From contig NZ_JAPYZZ010000001.1 of assembly GCF_027460065.1 (NCBI RefSeq), forward strand, positions 624,864 through 688,863: a stretch of DNA of 64,000 nt, in the 5' to 3' direction. Position numbers and translations under genes: made by a program. The notes beneath the pieces were generated by a model, which was given only the letters and a program-made list of their open reading frames with translations, ran no database searches and had not been told where the DNA came from. Origin of the DNA: Martinezella rhizogenes. Its GTDB lineage: Bacteria > Pseudomonadota > Alphaproteobacteria > Rhizobiales > Rhizobiaceae. Within the stretch, counting starts at the first letter, position 1. Every line of letters begins with the position of its first letter. Below are positions 9,360-17,329 of this stretch, one piece after another.

Positions 9360-9911
9360 TCAGCCGGAAAAGCCGCCCTCATCAAGATACTGCCGTTCCT
9401 CCGGCGTCGTTTCCCGCAGCAATATGTCGTTGCGATGCGGAAAGCGGCCGAAACGCTCGACGATATCACGATGTTCTTCGGCATGGTGCAGATAAAGCCC
9501 GCCAAGGGGCTGGTTCAGGTCACAGGCGCGCTGCTGGGCCGCAATATCCTCGGCATGGGAAAAGGGCAGATAGAAGAAAACGCACAGATCCTCGCTCACT
9601 GCCTGATCGTGACCACGGCGTATGGCCTCATCGGCAAACAGGCGTGCCAGTGGATCGGTGGCGTACATATGGGCAGTGCCACGAAAGCAGTTGCGCGGGA
9701 ACTGGTCGAGAAGAAGCATCAGGGCAAGACTGCTTTCCGCACCGGCCAGCCAGCCATCCAGTTCACGCCGTGCAGCAGCGAAATGAGCATCGCGGAAGCG
9801 GTCGTGAAAGTGATTGTCGAAGGCGGCATCCTTGTCGAACCATTTGTCCGGCCCGGCCTTTTTCCAGAAATTGGTGATTTCGGCGGCAAGCGCGGCTGTG
9901 TCGTTTTTCAT
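9360..9911 (-). CDS. DUF924 family protein
   Basis: A soluble 183-aa alpha-helical protein of the DUF924 family, recognised from 'LALMLLLDQFPRNCFRGTAHMYATDPLAR' and 'VFFYLPFSHAEDIAAQQRA'. The biochemical role of the family is not established; its fold has been likened to TPR-type helical repeats. The ATG at 9911 is preferred to upstream in-frame codons because GGGAGC lies about 8 bases before it. It follows slyX by 13 bp in the same direction, so the two are probably co-transcribed. Confidence 0.88.
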   Translation of the reverse strand: MKNDTAALAAEITNFWKKAGPDKWFDKDAAFDNHFHDRFRDAHFAAARRELDGWLAGAESSLALMLLLDQFPRNCFRGTAHMYATDPLARLFADEAIRRGHDQAVSEDLCVFFYLPFSHAEDIAAQQRACDLNQPLGGLYLHHAEEHRDIVERFGRFPHRNDILLRETTPEERQYLDEGGFSG

Positions 9912-9924
9912 CGGGTGCTCCCTG

Positions 9925-10137
9925 TCAGTAATGCGGTGGCCGGGTGATGGCTGGCGCGTCCAGCGATTGCTCCTCAAGGCTCAGGAACCGTTCCGTCAAG
10001 CGGTCGAGCTTGGCGCGGGTCTGCTCCACCACCTTCCACTGTTCCGTCAGCTGGTCGGACAGTTCCTCAATGGTCTTTGCCTGATGCGCGATCGTTTCCT
10101 CGAGCACAATGATCCGTTTTTCGGTTTCCGACGTCAT
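9925..10137 (-). CDS. slyX: SlyX family protein
   Basis: A 70-aa protein that is almost entirely one coiled coil (IIVLEETIAHQAKTIEELSDQLTEQ) and ends in the family signature PPHY. The start at 10137 follows GAGAGG by about 6 bases. The in-frame extension upstream is basic and unlike the family, so it is excluded. SlyX function is unknown; the proteins are widespread in Proteobacteria. It is followed by the DUF924 gene. Confidence 0.92.
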   Translation of the reverse strand: MTSETEKRIIVLEETIAHQAKTIEELSDQLTEQWKVVEQTRAKLDRLTERFLSLEEQSLDAPAITRPPHY

Positions 10138-10234
10138 ATCGACCTCTCTTTCCCGCCCTTCCTTGGGCTTAAAAGCGCGGGAGTCAACCATATGTCGCTT
10201 TCGTGAAGCGAATTCGTCACAACCGGTCCAGACA

Positions 10235-10265
10235 CAAAAAAGCCGGCGATGCTTCCATCGCCGGC
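10235..10265 (-). terminator. Terminator of the tctCBA operon
   Basis: On the minus strand GCCGGCGATG pairs with CATCGCCGGC around GAAG (10242-10265) and is followed by TTTTTTGTG. A textbook intrinsic terminator 20 bp after the tctA stop. Confidence 0.9.
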
Positions 10266-10285
10266 GTCTCACGGTTTGATATTGC

Positions 10286-11791
10286 TCAGTCTTCTTCCAC
10301 GAAAACCTCTTCGCGTTTCTTCTTCACGCTGGGCAGGAAGACGATGATCAGGACGGCCAGAGCGATGAAAAGCAGGGTGGCGCTGATCGGGCGGGTGACG
10401 AAGGTCGTCGGATCACCACGCGACAGGATCATGGCGCGACGCAGGTTTTCCTCCAGCAGCGGCCCGAGCACGAAGCCCAAAAGCAGTGGGGCAGGCTCGC
10501 AGCGCAGTTTTACCAGCACGTAACCGATGAAACCGAAGAAGGCGACGGCATAGAGATCGAAGACATTGGAATTGACGCTGTAGACCCCGATGGCGCAGAA
10601 GGCCATGATGATGGGGAACAGCACGTAATAAGGCACCGTCAGGAGCTTCACCCACAGCCCGATCAGCGGCAGGTTGAGGATGACGAGCATCAGATTACCG
10701 ATCCACATGGAGGCGATGATGCCCCAGAACAGCGCCGGCTGTTCGGTTGCAACGTTCGGACCCGGCACGATGCCCTGAATGATCATCGCACCAATCATCA
10801 ACGCCATGACTGGGTTGGCTGGAATGCCAAGCGTCAGCAGCGGGATGAAGGAGGTCTGCGCGCCGGCATTGTTGGCCGATTCCGGACCGGCAACACCGGC
10901 AACCGCGCCATGCCCGAATTCTTCCGGGTTCTTGGAGACGCGTTTTTCCACCGTGTAGGAGGCAAAGGCCGCAAGAATTGCCCCACCGCCCGGCAGGATG
11001 CCGAGAGCCGAGCCGATAACCGTGCCGCGCAGCACCGGGCCGATCATGGCCTTGAAATCTTCCTTCGACGGCATCAGGCTACTGACCTTGGCGATCAGCA
11101 CCGACCGGGTGCGTTCATTCTCGAGATTGCGCAGGATTTCCGCAATACCGAAGACGCCCACGGCGACCGCAACGAAGTTCAGACCATCGGCATATTCGCG
11201 GATGCCGAGGGTGAAGCGCGGCGTACCGCTATAGATATCCGTACCCACCAGACCAAGCAGCAGACCGAGCACGACCATGGCCAGCGCCTTGACGATGGAG
11301 CCATGGGCAAGTGCGATGGACGAGACAAGGCCGACGACCATCAGCGAGAAATATTCAGCGGCACCGAATTCCAGCGCGATTGCCGTCAGAGGTGGTGCGA
11401 AGATTGCCACGAGGAAGGTGGAAACCGTACCCGCGAAAAACGAGCCGATGGCGGCGATTGCAAGTGCAGCACCCGCCTTGCCCTTGCGTGCCATCTGGTA
11501 ACCATCAATGGCGGTCACGGCGGAGGAAGACTCCCCCGGCATGTTGATGAGGATGGCCGTAGTGGAACCGCCATATTGCGCACCATAATAAATGCCGGCG
11601 AGCATGATGAGTGACGAGACGGGCTCCAGCTGGAAGGTGATCGGCAGCAGCATGGCGATGGTCGCCGTTGCGCCGATACCCGGCAACACGCCGATGAGGG
11701 TGCCGAGCAGTACGCCGATCAGGCAGAAAAACAGGTTTGCCAGCGACGAAGCGGTGACGAAACCGAGAGCGAGATTATTGAGCAAATCCAT
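10286..11791 (-). CDS. tctA: Tripartite tricarboxylate transporter large membrane subunit (TctA family)
   Basis: A 501-aa inner-membrane protein with about 12 transmembrane segments, the transport channel of a TTT-type secondary importer. Family marks include '[25 protein letters not shown]' near the N-terminus, '[20 protein letters not shown]' and '[25 protein letters not shown]'. These glycine/proline-rich repeats are diagnostic of TctA. It is the last gene of tctC-tctB-tctA, 9 bp after tctB, and ends at a strong terminator. The natural substrate (citrate or another tricarboxylate or dicarboxylate) cannot be read from the sequence. Confidence 0.95.
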   Translation of the reverse strand: MDLLNNLALGFVTASSLANLFFCLIGVLLGTLIGVLPGIGATATIAMLLPITFQLEPVSSLIMLAGIYYGAQYGGSTTAILINMPGESSSAVTAIDGYQMARKGKAGAALAIAAIGSFFAGTVSTFLVAIFAPPLTAIALEFGAAEYFSLMVVGLVSSIALAHGSIVKALAMVVLGLLLGLVGTDIYSGTPRFTLGIREYADGLNFVAVAVGVFGIAEILRNLENERTRSVLIAKVSSLMPSKEDFKAMIGPVLRGTVIGSALGILPGGGAILAAFASYTVEKRVSKNPEEFGHGAVAGVAGPESANNAGAQTSFIPLLTLGIPANPVMALMIGAMIIQGIVPGPNVATEQPALFWGIIASMWIGNLMLVILNLPLIGLWVKLLTVPYYVLFPIIMAFCAIGVYSVNSNVFDLYAVAFFGFIGYVLVKLRCEPAPLLLGFVLGPLLEENLRRAMILSRGDPTTFVTRPISATLLFIALAVLIIVFLPSVKKKREEVFVEED

Positions 11792-11800
11792 CGGGGCGCC

Positions 11801-12262
11801 TCAAAATTTAAGCCAGGGGCCAAAGCGCTGGAATGGCAGGCCGAGACCATAATTGAATACAGCGACGGAGAAGACCGTGATGGCGGCGGAAATAACGACG
11901 GCCATCAGCGGGCTCATCTTGTGCGAGGCGAAGGCTGCGATAAGCGCGCTGAAAAACAGGGCTGGTACGAAACCCAATCCGCGGACCGTGAAGCCGAAAA
12001 AGATCGGCGCGGGCAGGATGAAAAAAATCCCCCGCCAGGCGATGGCGCCGATGACATCACCCTGCACGCGGGTGGCGCGGAAGAATATGACGCTGCCGAG
12101 CAGGATCAGCACGATTGCCAGAACAAGCGGGAAATAACCCGGCCCCATGCGAAAGGCGGTTCCGATTTCCAGCCCGAAGGATTGCAAGGCGAAAAAAGCG
12201 CCAAAACCGATGAATATGGCCCCGCAGGCTGCTTCGGCAGGGTCAATGAAAAACGACTTCAT
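11801..12262 (-). CDS. tctB: Tripartite tricarboxylate transporter small membrane subunit (TctB family)
   Basis: A 153-aa protein with four predicted membrane helices and the family phrase 'FRMGPGYFPLVLAIVLILLG'. It is the small integral-membrane partner of TctA. It lies 100 bp downstream of tctC, a gap that contains a hairpin, and 9 bp upstream of tctA. Size and topology are typical. Confidence 0.92.
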   Translation of the reverse strand: MKSFFIDPAEAACGAIFIGFGAFFALQSFGLEIGTAFRMGPGYFPLVLAIVLILLGSVIFFRATRVQGDVIGAIAWRGIFFILPAPIFFGFTVRGLGFVPALFFSALIAAFASHKMSPLMAVVISAAITVFSVAVFNYGLGLPFQRFGPWLKF

Positions 12263-12320
12263 GAAAGATGCCCCTCCACTGCGGCCGGCAATACACCGTT
12301 CCGCGCGTTAAAAATGACGG

Positions 12321-12349
12321 CAGAAAACCGGCGGCGAGACGCCGCCGGT
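12321..12349 (-). terminator. Hairpin between tctC and tctB
   Basis: On the minus strand ACCGGCGGCG pairs with CGCCGCCGGT around a 3-nt loop (12327-12349), followed by TTTCTG. The stem is perfect but the U tract is short, so partial termination is likely. It would keep the periplasmic receptor more abundant than the membrane subunits (inference). Confidence 0.65.
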
Positions 12350-12362
12350 CACTTCCTGATCA

Positions 12363-13346
12363 TCAATCGGCATATTGGCCGGCGGACTCGATAACCGGCT
12401 TCCAGCGAGTGATTTCGCTTTCAAGCTTGGCTTTGAGTGCCGCAGGCGTCGCATCGCTTTCAGGGGAAGGCGTGGTGCCGAGTTCGGCAAAACGAGCCGC
12501 GACATTCTTGTCCTTCAGCGCGACCTGCAGCGACTTGGAGAGCTTTTCATTGATTTCGGCAGGCGTGCCCTTCGGCGTATAGATGCCGTGCCAGATACCC
12601 ACTTCAAGCTTCGGCAGACCCGCTTCAACGACCGTCGGTACATCCGGCAGCACGTCAAGCCGTTTGGCCGTGGTCACGGCGTAAGCTTTGACGGTTCCGC
12701 CCTGGATCTGCTTGGTGGTGTTGGTTGTCTGGTCACACATTATATCGACCTGGCCGCCGAGCAGGTCGGTCATGGCAGGGCCGGTGCCCTTGTAGGGAAC
12801 GGTGACGAGCGGCGTCTCGATGGCGCTCATGAACAACATGCCGCACAGATGCGATGCGGCACCGATGCCGGCATTGGCGACGGTGACCTTGTCCTTGTTC
12901 GCCTTGGCGTAGTCGATCAGGCCCTTGAGGTCCTTGGTCTCGAGGTTCTTGCGCGACAGGATGGTCATCGGCACTTCGGTGACCAGACCGACATATTCGA
13001 AGGCGTTCGTCGTATCGTAGGCGAGCTTGCGGTAAAGCGTGGCGCTGGTCGCCATGCCGATGTGGTGCAGAAGCACCGTATAGCCGTCCGGATCAGCTGC
13101 GGCCACGCGGCCAGCACCCAGCGTGCCGCCTGCGCCGCCGACATTTTCAACGATGATCTGCTGGCCGAGATCCTTCGACATGGATTCTGCGACAAGGCGC
13201 GCGACAGTATCCGTCGGGCCACCGGCAGCAAAAGGCACCACCATGGTGATGTTACGCTCGGGATAATTCTGAGCGGATGCGGACAGCGCAAAAAGGGAAA
13301 CGGCAGCGGCGGCAGCAAGGCCGGTAACTGTCTTCAGTATTTTCAT
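12363..13346 (-). CDS. tctC: Tripartite tricarboxylate transporter substrate-binding protein (TctC/Bug family)
   Basis: A periplasmic receptor of 327 aa. The signal peptide MKILKTVTGLAAAAAVSLFA ends near ALSASA, and the mature domain has the Bug-family hallmarks 'YPERNITMVVPFAAGGPTDTVAR' and 'GYTVLLHHIGMATSATLYRKL'. The ATG at 13346 is set by GGGAGGA seven bases upstream. It is the first gene of tctCBA. The upstream 198-bp gap contains two palindromes that probably bind the adjacent DctD-like regulator, so expression is likely induced by a carboxylate sensed by the DctB-like kinase. Confidence 0.93.
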   Translation of the reverse strand: MKILKTVTGLAAAAAVSLFALSASAQNYPERNITMVVPFAAGGPTDTVARLVAESMSKDLGQQIIVENVGGAGGTLGAGRVAAADPDGYTVLLHHIGMATSATLYRKLAYDTTNAFEYVGLVTEVPMTILSRKNLETKDLKGLIDYAKANKDKVTVANAGIGAASHLCGMLFMSAIETPLVTVPYKGTGPAMTDLLGGQVDIMCDQTTNTTKQIQGGTVKAYAVTTAKRLDVLPDVPTVVEAGLPKLEVGIWHGIYTPKGTPAEINEKLSKSLQVALKDKNVAARFAELGTTPSPESDATPAALKAKLESEITRWKPVIESAGQYAD

Positions 13347-13494
13347 CGATTCCTCCCGGATGAAAATGATCGCCACTTCAGCCGCGCATGCTCCTCCATG
13401 GCGGCCGGGGTGACGGTATTTGCGATCCGGGATCGCCGTTCAGCAACGGTGCTCTCATCGCGGCGTCGACTTTTATCGCTATCGTGGCTGGCAA

Positions 13495-13544
13495 TGGGTG
13501 GATTTCAACCCATAGGGCTTTATGCGTGGGTGGAAATCCACCCA
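13495..13544. promoter_or_regulatory. Two tandem 18-bp palindromes, probable activator sites for tctCBA
   Basis: Site 1 at 13495-13512 reads TGGGTGGATTTCAACCCA (one mismatch in the dyad) and site 2 at 13527-13544 reads TGGGTGGAAATCCACCCA (perfect). Their centres are 32 bp apart, close to three helical turns, so bound dimers would lie on the same face. They lie about 150-200 bp upstream of the tctC start, as expected for an upstream activating sequence of a sigma-54 activator. Site 2 abuts the stop codon of the response regulator gene. I could not find a convincing TGGCAC-N5-TTGC promoter between them and tctC. Confidence 0.7.
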
Positions 13545-14891
13545 TCAGACCTCGGTCATGTGCCGATGCAGCCCGTATTTCTGCATTTTTTCGTAAAGCG
13601 TTTTGCGTGAAATGCCGAGGCTCTCATAGACGGATTTCAGATTTCCGCCATGCACGGCGATGGCATGCGCGATCAGGCTTTTTTCATAAGCGGCAACCCG
13701 CGGCGCCAGCGTCGAGGTGCCGTCATCATGAAACGCCACCGACGCCTCAGACACATCACTTTCCAGACCGAGCACGAAACGATCCGCGGCATTGCGCAAC
13801 TCCCGCACATTACCCGGCCATTCCCGCAGCGAAACGGCGGAAAGCAGATGCTGCGGCACGTCCATATCCTCCCGCCCGTAACGCGCGGCAGCTTCCCGCA
13901 CCAGATGCAGGAAGAGCAACGGTATGTCCACACTCCGCTGCGAAAGCGAAGGCACGAGAAGCGTCGCCACATTCAGGCGATAAAGAAGATCGGCGCGGAA
14001 CCGGCCGGCCGCGACTTCCTGCTCCAGATCGACCTTGCTGGTGGCGATGAAGCGGACATCGAGTTCGACCGTCTCATTGGAGCCCAGACGGGTAATCACC
14101 CGCTCCTGCAACACCCGCAGGAAGCGCCCCTGCAATTCGAAGGGCATGGAGCCGATCTCATCCAGCAGGATGGTGCCGCCCCGGGCATGTTCGAACTTGC
14201 CATAACGGGAGCGCAGTGCGCCCGGAAACGCACCGGCCTCATGGCCGAAGAGTTCGCTTTCGATCAGCGTCTGCGGAAGGGCGGCGCAATTGATCGCGAC
14301 GAAGGGCCGGTTGGCTCTGGCGCTGATATCGTGCAGCGCCCGCGCCACCACCTCCTTGCCTGCACCGGTATCGCCGACGATCAGCGTATCGGCGTCCGTC
14401 GCGCCGATGGCGCGGATGCGGTAGCGCAGATCAACCATGACCTGGGTTCTGCCGGGCAAGCGTGTTTCGAGATCGTCATGCTTGCCGGCCACCGCCTTCA
14501 GGCGGCGATTTTCCAGCACCAGCGCCCGCCGGTCATTTGCCCTCTTGATGATGCCGGCAAGATATTGCGGGGTGAAGGGTTTCTCGATGAAATCATAGGC
14601 GCCGTTGCGCATAGCATTGACCGCAAGCTGCACATCACCATGACCTGTCATGAGGATAACGGGTATTTCCGGGTCCAACTCCCGCACCTTCTGTAGCAGA
14701 GTCATGCCATCCATGCCGGGCATGCGGATATCGCTGACCACGACGCCATCGAAGCTGTAGCCTATCAGTTCGAGCGCGTGTTCGGCGCTTGCTAGCATGG
14801 TGACGGCAAAACCGGAAAGCTCCAGTGCCTGGGCGGTGGAAAAGCGCAGCTCCTCCTCGTCATCGATCAACAGAACGCGCGATGTTGTCAT
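13545..14891 (-). CDS. DctD-like response regulator, sigma-54-activator type
   Basis: A 448-aa NtrC/DctD-class regulator. The receiver domain (about 1-120) has phosphoacceptor Asp near residue 54 (VVSDIRMPGMDG). The AAA+ domain has Walker A GDTGAGKE at about 173-180 and Walker B ILLDEI at about 241-246. A C-terminal Fis-type helix-turn-helix (NLKSVYESLGISRKTLYEKM) follows. The sigma-54-contacting loop reads GAFPGA (about 220-225) instead of the usual GAFTGA. Its start overlaps the kinase stop by 4 bp. The adjacent tctCBA operon and the palindromes between them make tctCBA its likely target. Confidence 0.92.
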   Translation of the reverse strand: MTTSRVLLIDDEEELRFSTAQALELSGFAVTMLASAEHALELIGYSFDGVVVSDIRMPGMDGMTLLQKVRELDPEIPVILMTGHGDVQLAVNAMRNGAYDFIEKPFTPQYLAGIIKRANDRRALVLENRRLKAVAGKHDDLETRLPGRTQVMVDLRYRIRAIGATDADTLIVGDTGAGKEVVARALHDISARANRPFVAINCAALPQTLIESELFGHEAGAFPGALRSRYGKFEHARGGTILLDEIGSMPFELQGRFLRVLQERVITRLGSNETVELDVRFIATSKVDLEQEVAAGRFRADLLYRLNVATLLVPSLSQRSVDIPLLFLHLVREAAARYGREDMDVPQHLLSAVSLREWPGNVRELRNAADRFVLGLESDVSEASVAFHDDGTSTLAPRVAAYEKSLIAHAIAVHGGNLKSVYESLGISRKTLYEKMQKYGLHRHMTEV

Positions 14892-16714
14892 TCCGCAGCT
14901 GCCTCCACGCGCCAGGTGGCGGCTGGCAATTCGATCTCGAACTCCGCCCCGCCCTCTTCATGGTTCTTAACCCGCAGCTGACCGCCGAAATCCTTGATGA
15001 TGTTATAGGAGATGGAAAGACCGAGGCCGAGGCCACGGCCTACACCCTTGGTGGTGAAGAAGGGATCGAAGATGCGCTCCGAAATCGCCGCCGGCACGCC
15101 AGGGCCATGGTCGCGGATGAAAATCGATACCGCCTGACCGTGCTGCACGGCCTGTAGCGAGATGCGGCGATCTTCCCGCCCTTCCACGGCATCGGCAGCA
15201 TTGGAGATGATGTTGACGAGTACCTGCTGCAGCCGCACCGGACCGGCTTTCACGGCAAGCGGCACCGGACCAAGATCGACATCCAGCATTGCATCGGCGG
15301 CCTTCAGCCGCGGACCGACGATTTCAAGCGTATCGCGAAGGACGGTTTCCAGACCCACCGCTGCCGTTTTCTCGTTGGGTTTGCGGGCAAAGTTTCTGAG
15401 ATGCTTGCTGATCGACGCCATACGGTCGATCAGGCCGGAAATACGCCTGAGGTTTTCCGTCACCTCTTCCAGCCGCCCGCGCTCCACCAGAAGCGAGGCG
15501 TTTTCGGCATAGTTCTTGGCAGCGGCAAGCGGCTGGTTGAATTCGTGAGACAGCGCCGCCGACATCTGCCCCAGTGCCGCGAGTTTGCCCGCCTGCACCA
15601 GATCGTTCTGCATCTTGCGCAACTGCTTTTCGGTCTGGCGTCGCTCGGCGACTTCGTGTTCGATTTCCTGATTGACCCGTGCCAGATCGGCCGTGCGCTC
15701 CTCCACCCGGCGCTCCAGTTCCGCCTGTGCCTCCGCCTGGTGGGTCAGGCGTTCGCGCAGACGCCGCCGTCTTTGCAGCATGGCGGCAATCAGCGCAGCG
15801 GCAAGACACAGGCAGAGGATGATCGCAATCATCGCCGTCTTGACCTGCGTGCGGAGCGAGCCCGTATCCATCAGCACGCTGACGGTCCAGCCGGCATCCG
15901 GCATGGGCTGCGACAGGACCATATATTCCCTCTCACCATCACTCTGGGCGATCGTCATCAGCTGGTGCGCGCCGAAATTGCCGTTTTTAAGCGGCAGTTC
16001 CGTGAGGGTCGCATTAGCATAACGACGGGAGGCTTCGGTGCGCGCCAGCCGCTCCGGTGTCAGCGGCATCAGGCCGGAATAAAGCCATTGCGGCGTGCCG
16101 GTCATGAAGATGATGCCTTCCGGGTCCGAAACCAGAATCCGGTTTTCGCCATCCCCAAAGGATGCCTCTATGCCTTCAATATCCACCTTGAAGACGATGA
16201 CGCCCTTGATTTGTTCGTTGAAGAGAATCGGCGCGGAGAAATAATAACCGCGCTTGTGGGAGGTGGTGCCGAGCGCAAAAAAGCGGGACTTGAAGCCCTT
16301 GGCGGCATCCTGAAAATACGGCCGGTAACTGAAATTCTCACCGACGAAGCTCGTCGGCCCATCATAATTGCTGGCCGCGATCGTCTCCCCATCCAGCGTG
16401 ATGATGTAGATATCGGAGGATTCCAGCAGGGTGTTGATGGATTTGAGGTAGACATTGGCGCGCTGGCGCAGGGTTGCATCCTTGGGATGCGCGACCAGTT
16501 CCTCGATGTCGTCATGATCGGCAATCAGCGCAGGAAGTGGCTCATAGCGGCTCAGGAGCCCACCGAGTGCCGAGACGGCGAGCCGGAGCGTCGTGCGGCC
16601 CTGATCGGACATTTCGCCGAAATAGCTTTCCGCGATGATGCCGCCACCTCTCGTCACGGCGCCATAACCGAGACCCAGGCCGAGAAACATCAACAAAATC
16701 CAGCGATATTTCAC
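14888..16714 (-). CDS. DctB-like sensor histidine kinase
   Basis: A membrane sensor of 608 aa when started at the GTG at 16714, which follows AGGAGGGGAG; the longer in-frame extension is unlikely to be coding. Order of parts: TM1 near residues 5-22; a periplasmic double-Cache-like sensor; TM2 (TAMIAIILCLCLAAALIAAML); a coiled coil (about 310-370); the H box ALSHEFNQPLAAAKNYAENA with His near residue 390; and the N, G1 and G2 boxes (NIISNAADAV, RDHGPGVP, GRGLGLGLSI). DctB proteins sense C4-dicarboxylates; given the tct genes beside it, a tricarboxylate or related acid is possible. Confidence 0.92.
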   Translation of the reverse strand: MKYRWILLMFLGLGLGYGAVTRGGGIIAESYFGEMSDQGRTTLRLAVSALGGLLSRYEPLPALIADHDDIEELVAHPKDATLRQRANVYLKSINTLLESSDIYIITLDGETIAASNYDGPTSFVGENFSYRPYFQDAAKGFKSRFFALGTTSHKRGYYFSAPILFNEQIKGVIVFKVDIEGIEASFGDGENRILVSDPEGIIFMTGTPQWLYSGLMPLTPERLARTEASRRYANATLTELPLKNGNFGAHQLMTIAQSDGEREYMVLSQPMPDAGWTVSVLMDTGSLRTQVKTAMIAIILCLCLAAALIAAMLQRRRRLRERLTHQAEAQAELERRVEERTADLARVNQEIEHEVAERRQTEKQLRKMQNDLVQAGKLAALGQMSAALSHEFNQPLAAAKNYAENASLLVERGRLEEVTENLRRISGLIDRMASISKHLRNFARKPNEKTAAVGLETVLRDTLEIVGPRLKAADAMLDVDLGPVPLAVKAGPVRLQQVLVNIISNAADAVEGREDRRISLQAVQHGQAVSIFIRDHGPGVPAAISERIFDPFFTTKGVGRGLGLGLSISYNIIKDFGGQLRVKNHEEGGAEFEIELPAATWRVEAAAE

Positions 16715-16824
16715 CGAAACTCCCCTCCTGCTGCAGGCCTCAAACCCGCTCTCCACGAAAGAGTGTAGGAGGAGTGGCGGAATTTTCCAAGTGAGCGGAA
16801 AAGTCAGCCGGGCAGTGCTGAAAA

Positions 16825-16855
16825 CAAAAAACCGGCCACAAGGACCGGTTTTTTG
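16825..16855 (-). terminator. Terminator after rpmF (bidirectional form)
   Basis: AAAAACCGG and CCGGTTTTTT (16826-16854) flank an inner CC/GG pairing with an ACAA loop and one bulged base. The symmetrical A and T runs would let it work in either direction. It lies 23 bp past the rpmF stop. Confidence 0.8.
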
Positions 16856-16877
16856 CAAAATAGGATTTCAGAAAAGC

Positions 16878-17063
16878 TTATGCGCTTTCCTTCGGCGTCA
16901 GAACCTGACGGCCGCGATACATACCGGTCTTCAGATCGATATGGTGCGGACGGCGCAGTTCGCCGGAGTTCTTGTCTTCAACGTAGGTTGCAGACTTGAG
17001 ACCGTCAGCCGAGCGGCGCATGCCACGCTTGGACGGGCTTGTTTTTCTTTTTGGTACAGCCAT
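16878..17063 (-). CDS. rpmF: 50S ribosomal protein L32
   Basis: A 61-aa protein beginning [20 protein letters not shown], the standard L32 opening, and basic throughout. The start at 17063 is set by GGAG about 9 bases upstream. The alphaproteobacterial form lacks the zinc-binding cysteines seen in some other L32 proteins. It lies downstream of polA in the same direction with a 266-bp gap that contains its own promoter. Confidence 0.96.
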   Translation of the reverse strand: MAVPKRKTSPSKRGMRRSADGLKSATYVEDKNSGELRRPHHIDLKTGMYRGRQVLTPKESA

Positions 17064-17153
17064 TTTTGTTACTCCACTTAAGCGGCGAAACAACGGAACC
17101 GGCCAGAACCAAAGGCCGAATGTCGGATGTCTCGATATCGGAAATTTGGCGCG

Positions 17154-17182
17154 CTTATACATGTCCAAACGGGCTTTGACCA
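17154..17182 (-). promoter_or_regulatory. Probable rpmF promoter
   Basis: On the minus strand TGGTCA and TATAAG are separated by 17 bp, about 90 bp upstream of the rpmF start and outside polA. It supports separate transcription of the ribosomal-protein gene. Confidence 0.45.
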
Positions 17183-17329
17183 GCCCTGATGCGCATTTTT
17201 TCCGATTCAGCGGAAACAGCGCGACGCACCACCCTCAGGCAGCGCAAATCGTGCCCGACCTCCTATCGAAAACAACGCGCTCAATGAAGTCATCCATATT
17301 CTGAATTCACAGAAGGCTGGCTTCCACGG

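Noticed and set aside
13440-13460. Possible sigma-54 promoter (TGAGAG-N5-TTGC on the minus strand) upstream of tctC.
   Set aside because: The invariant GG of the -24 element is missing. Too weak to list as a feature.
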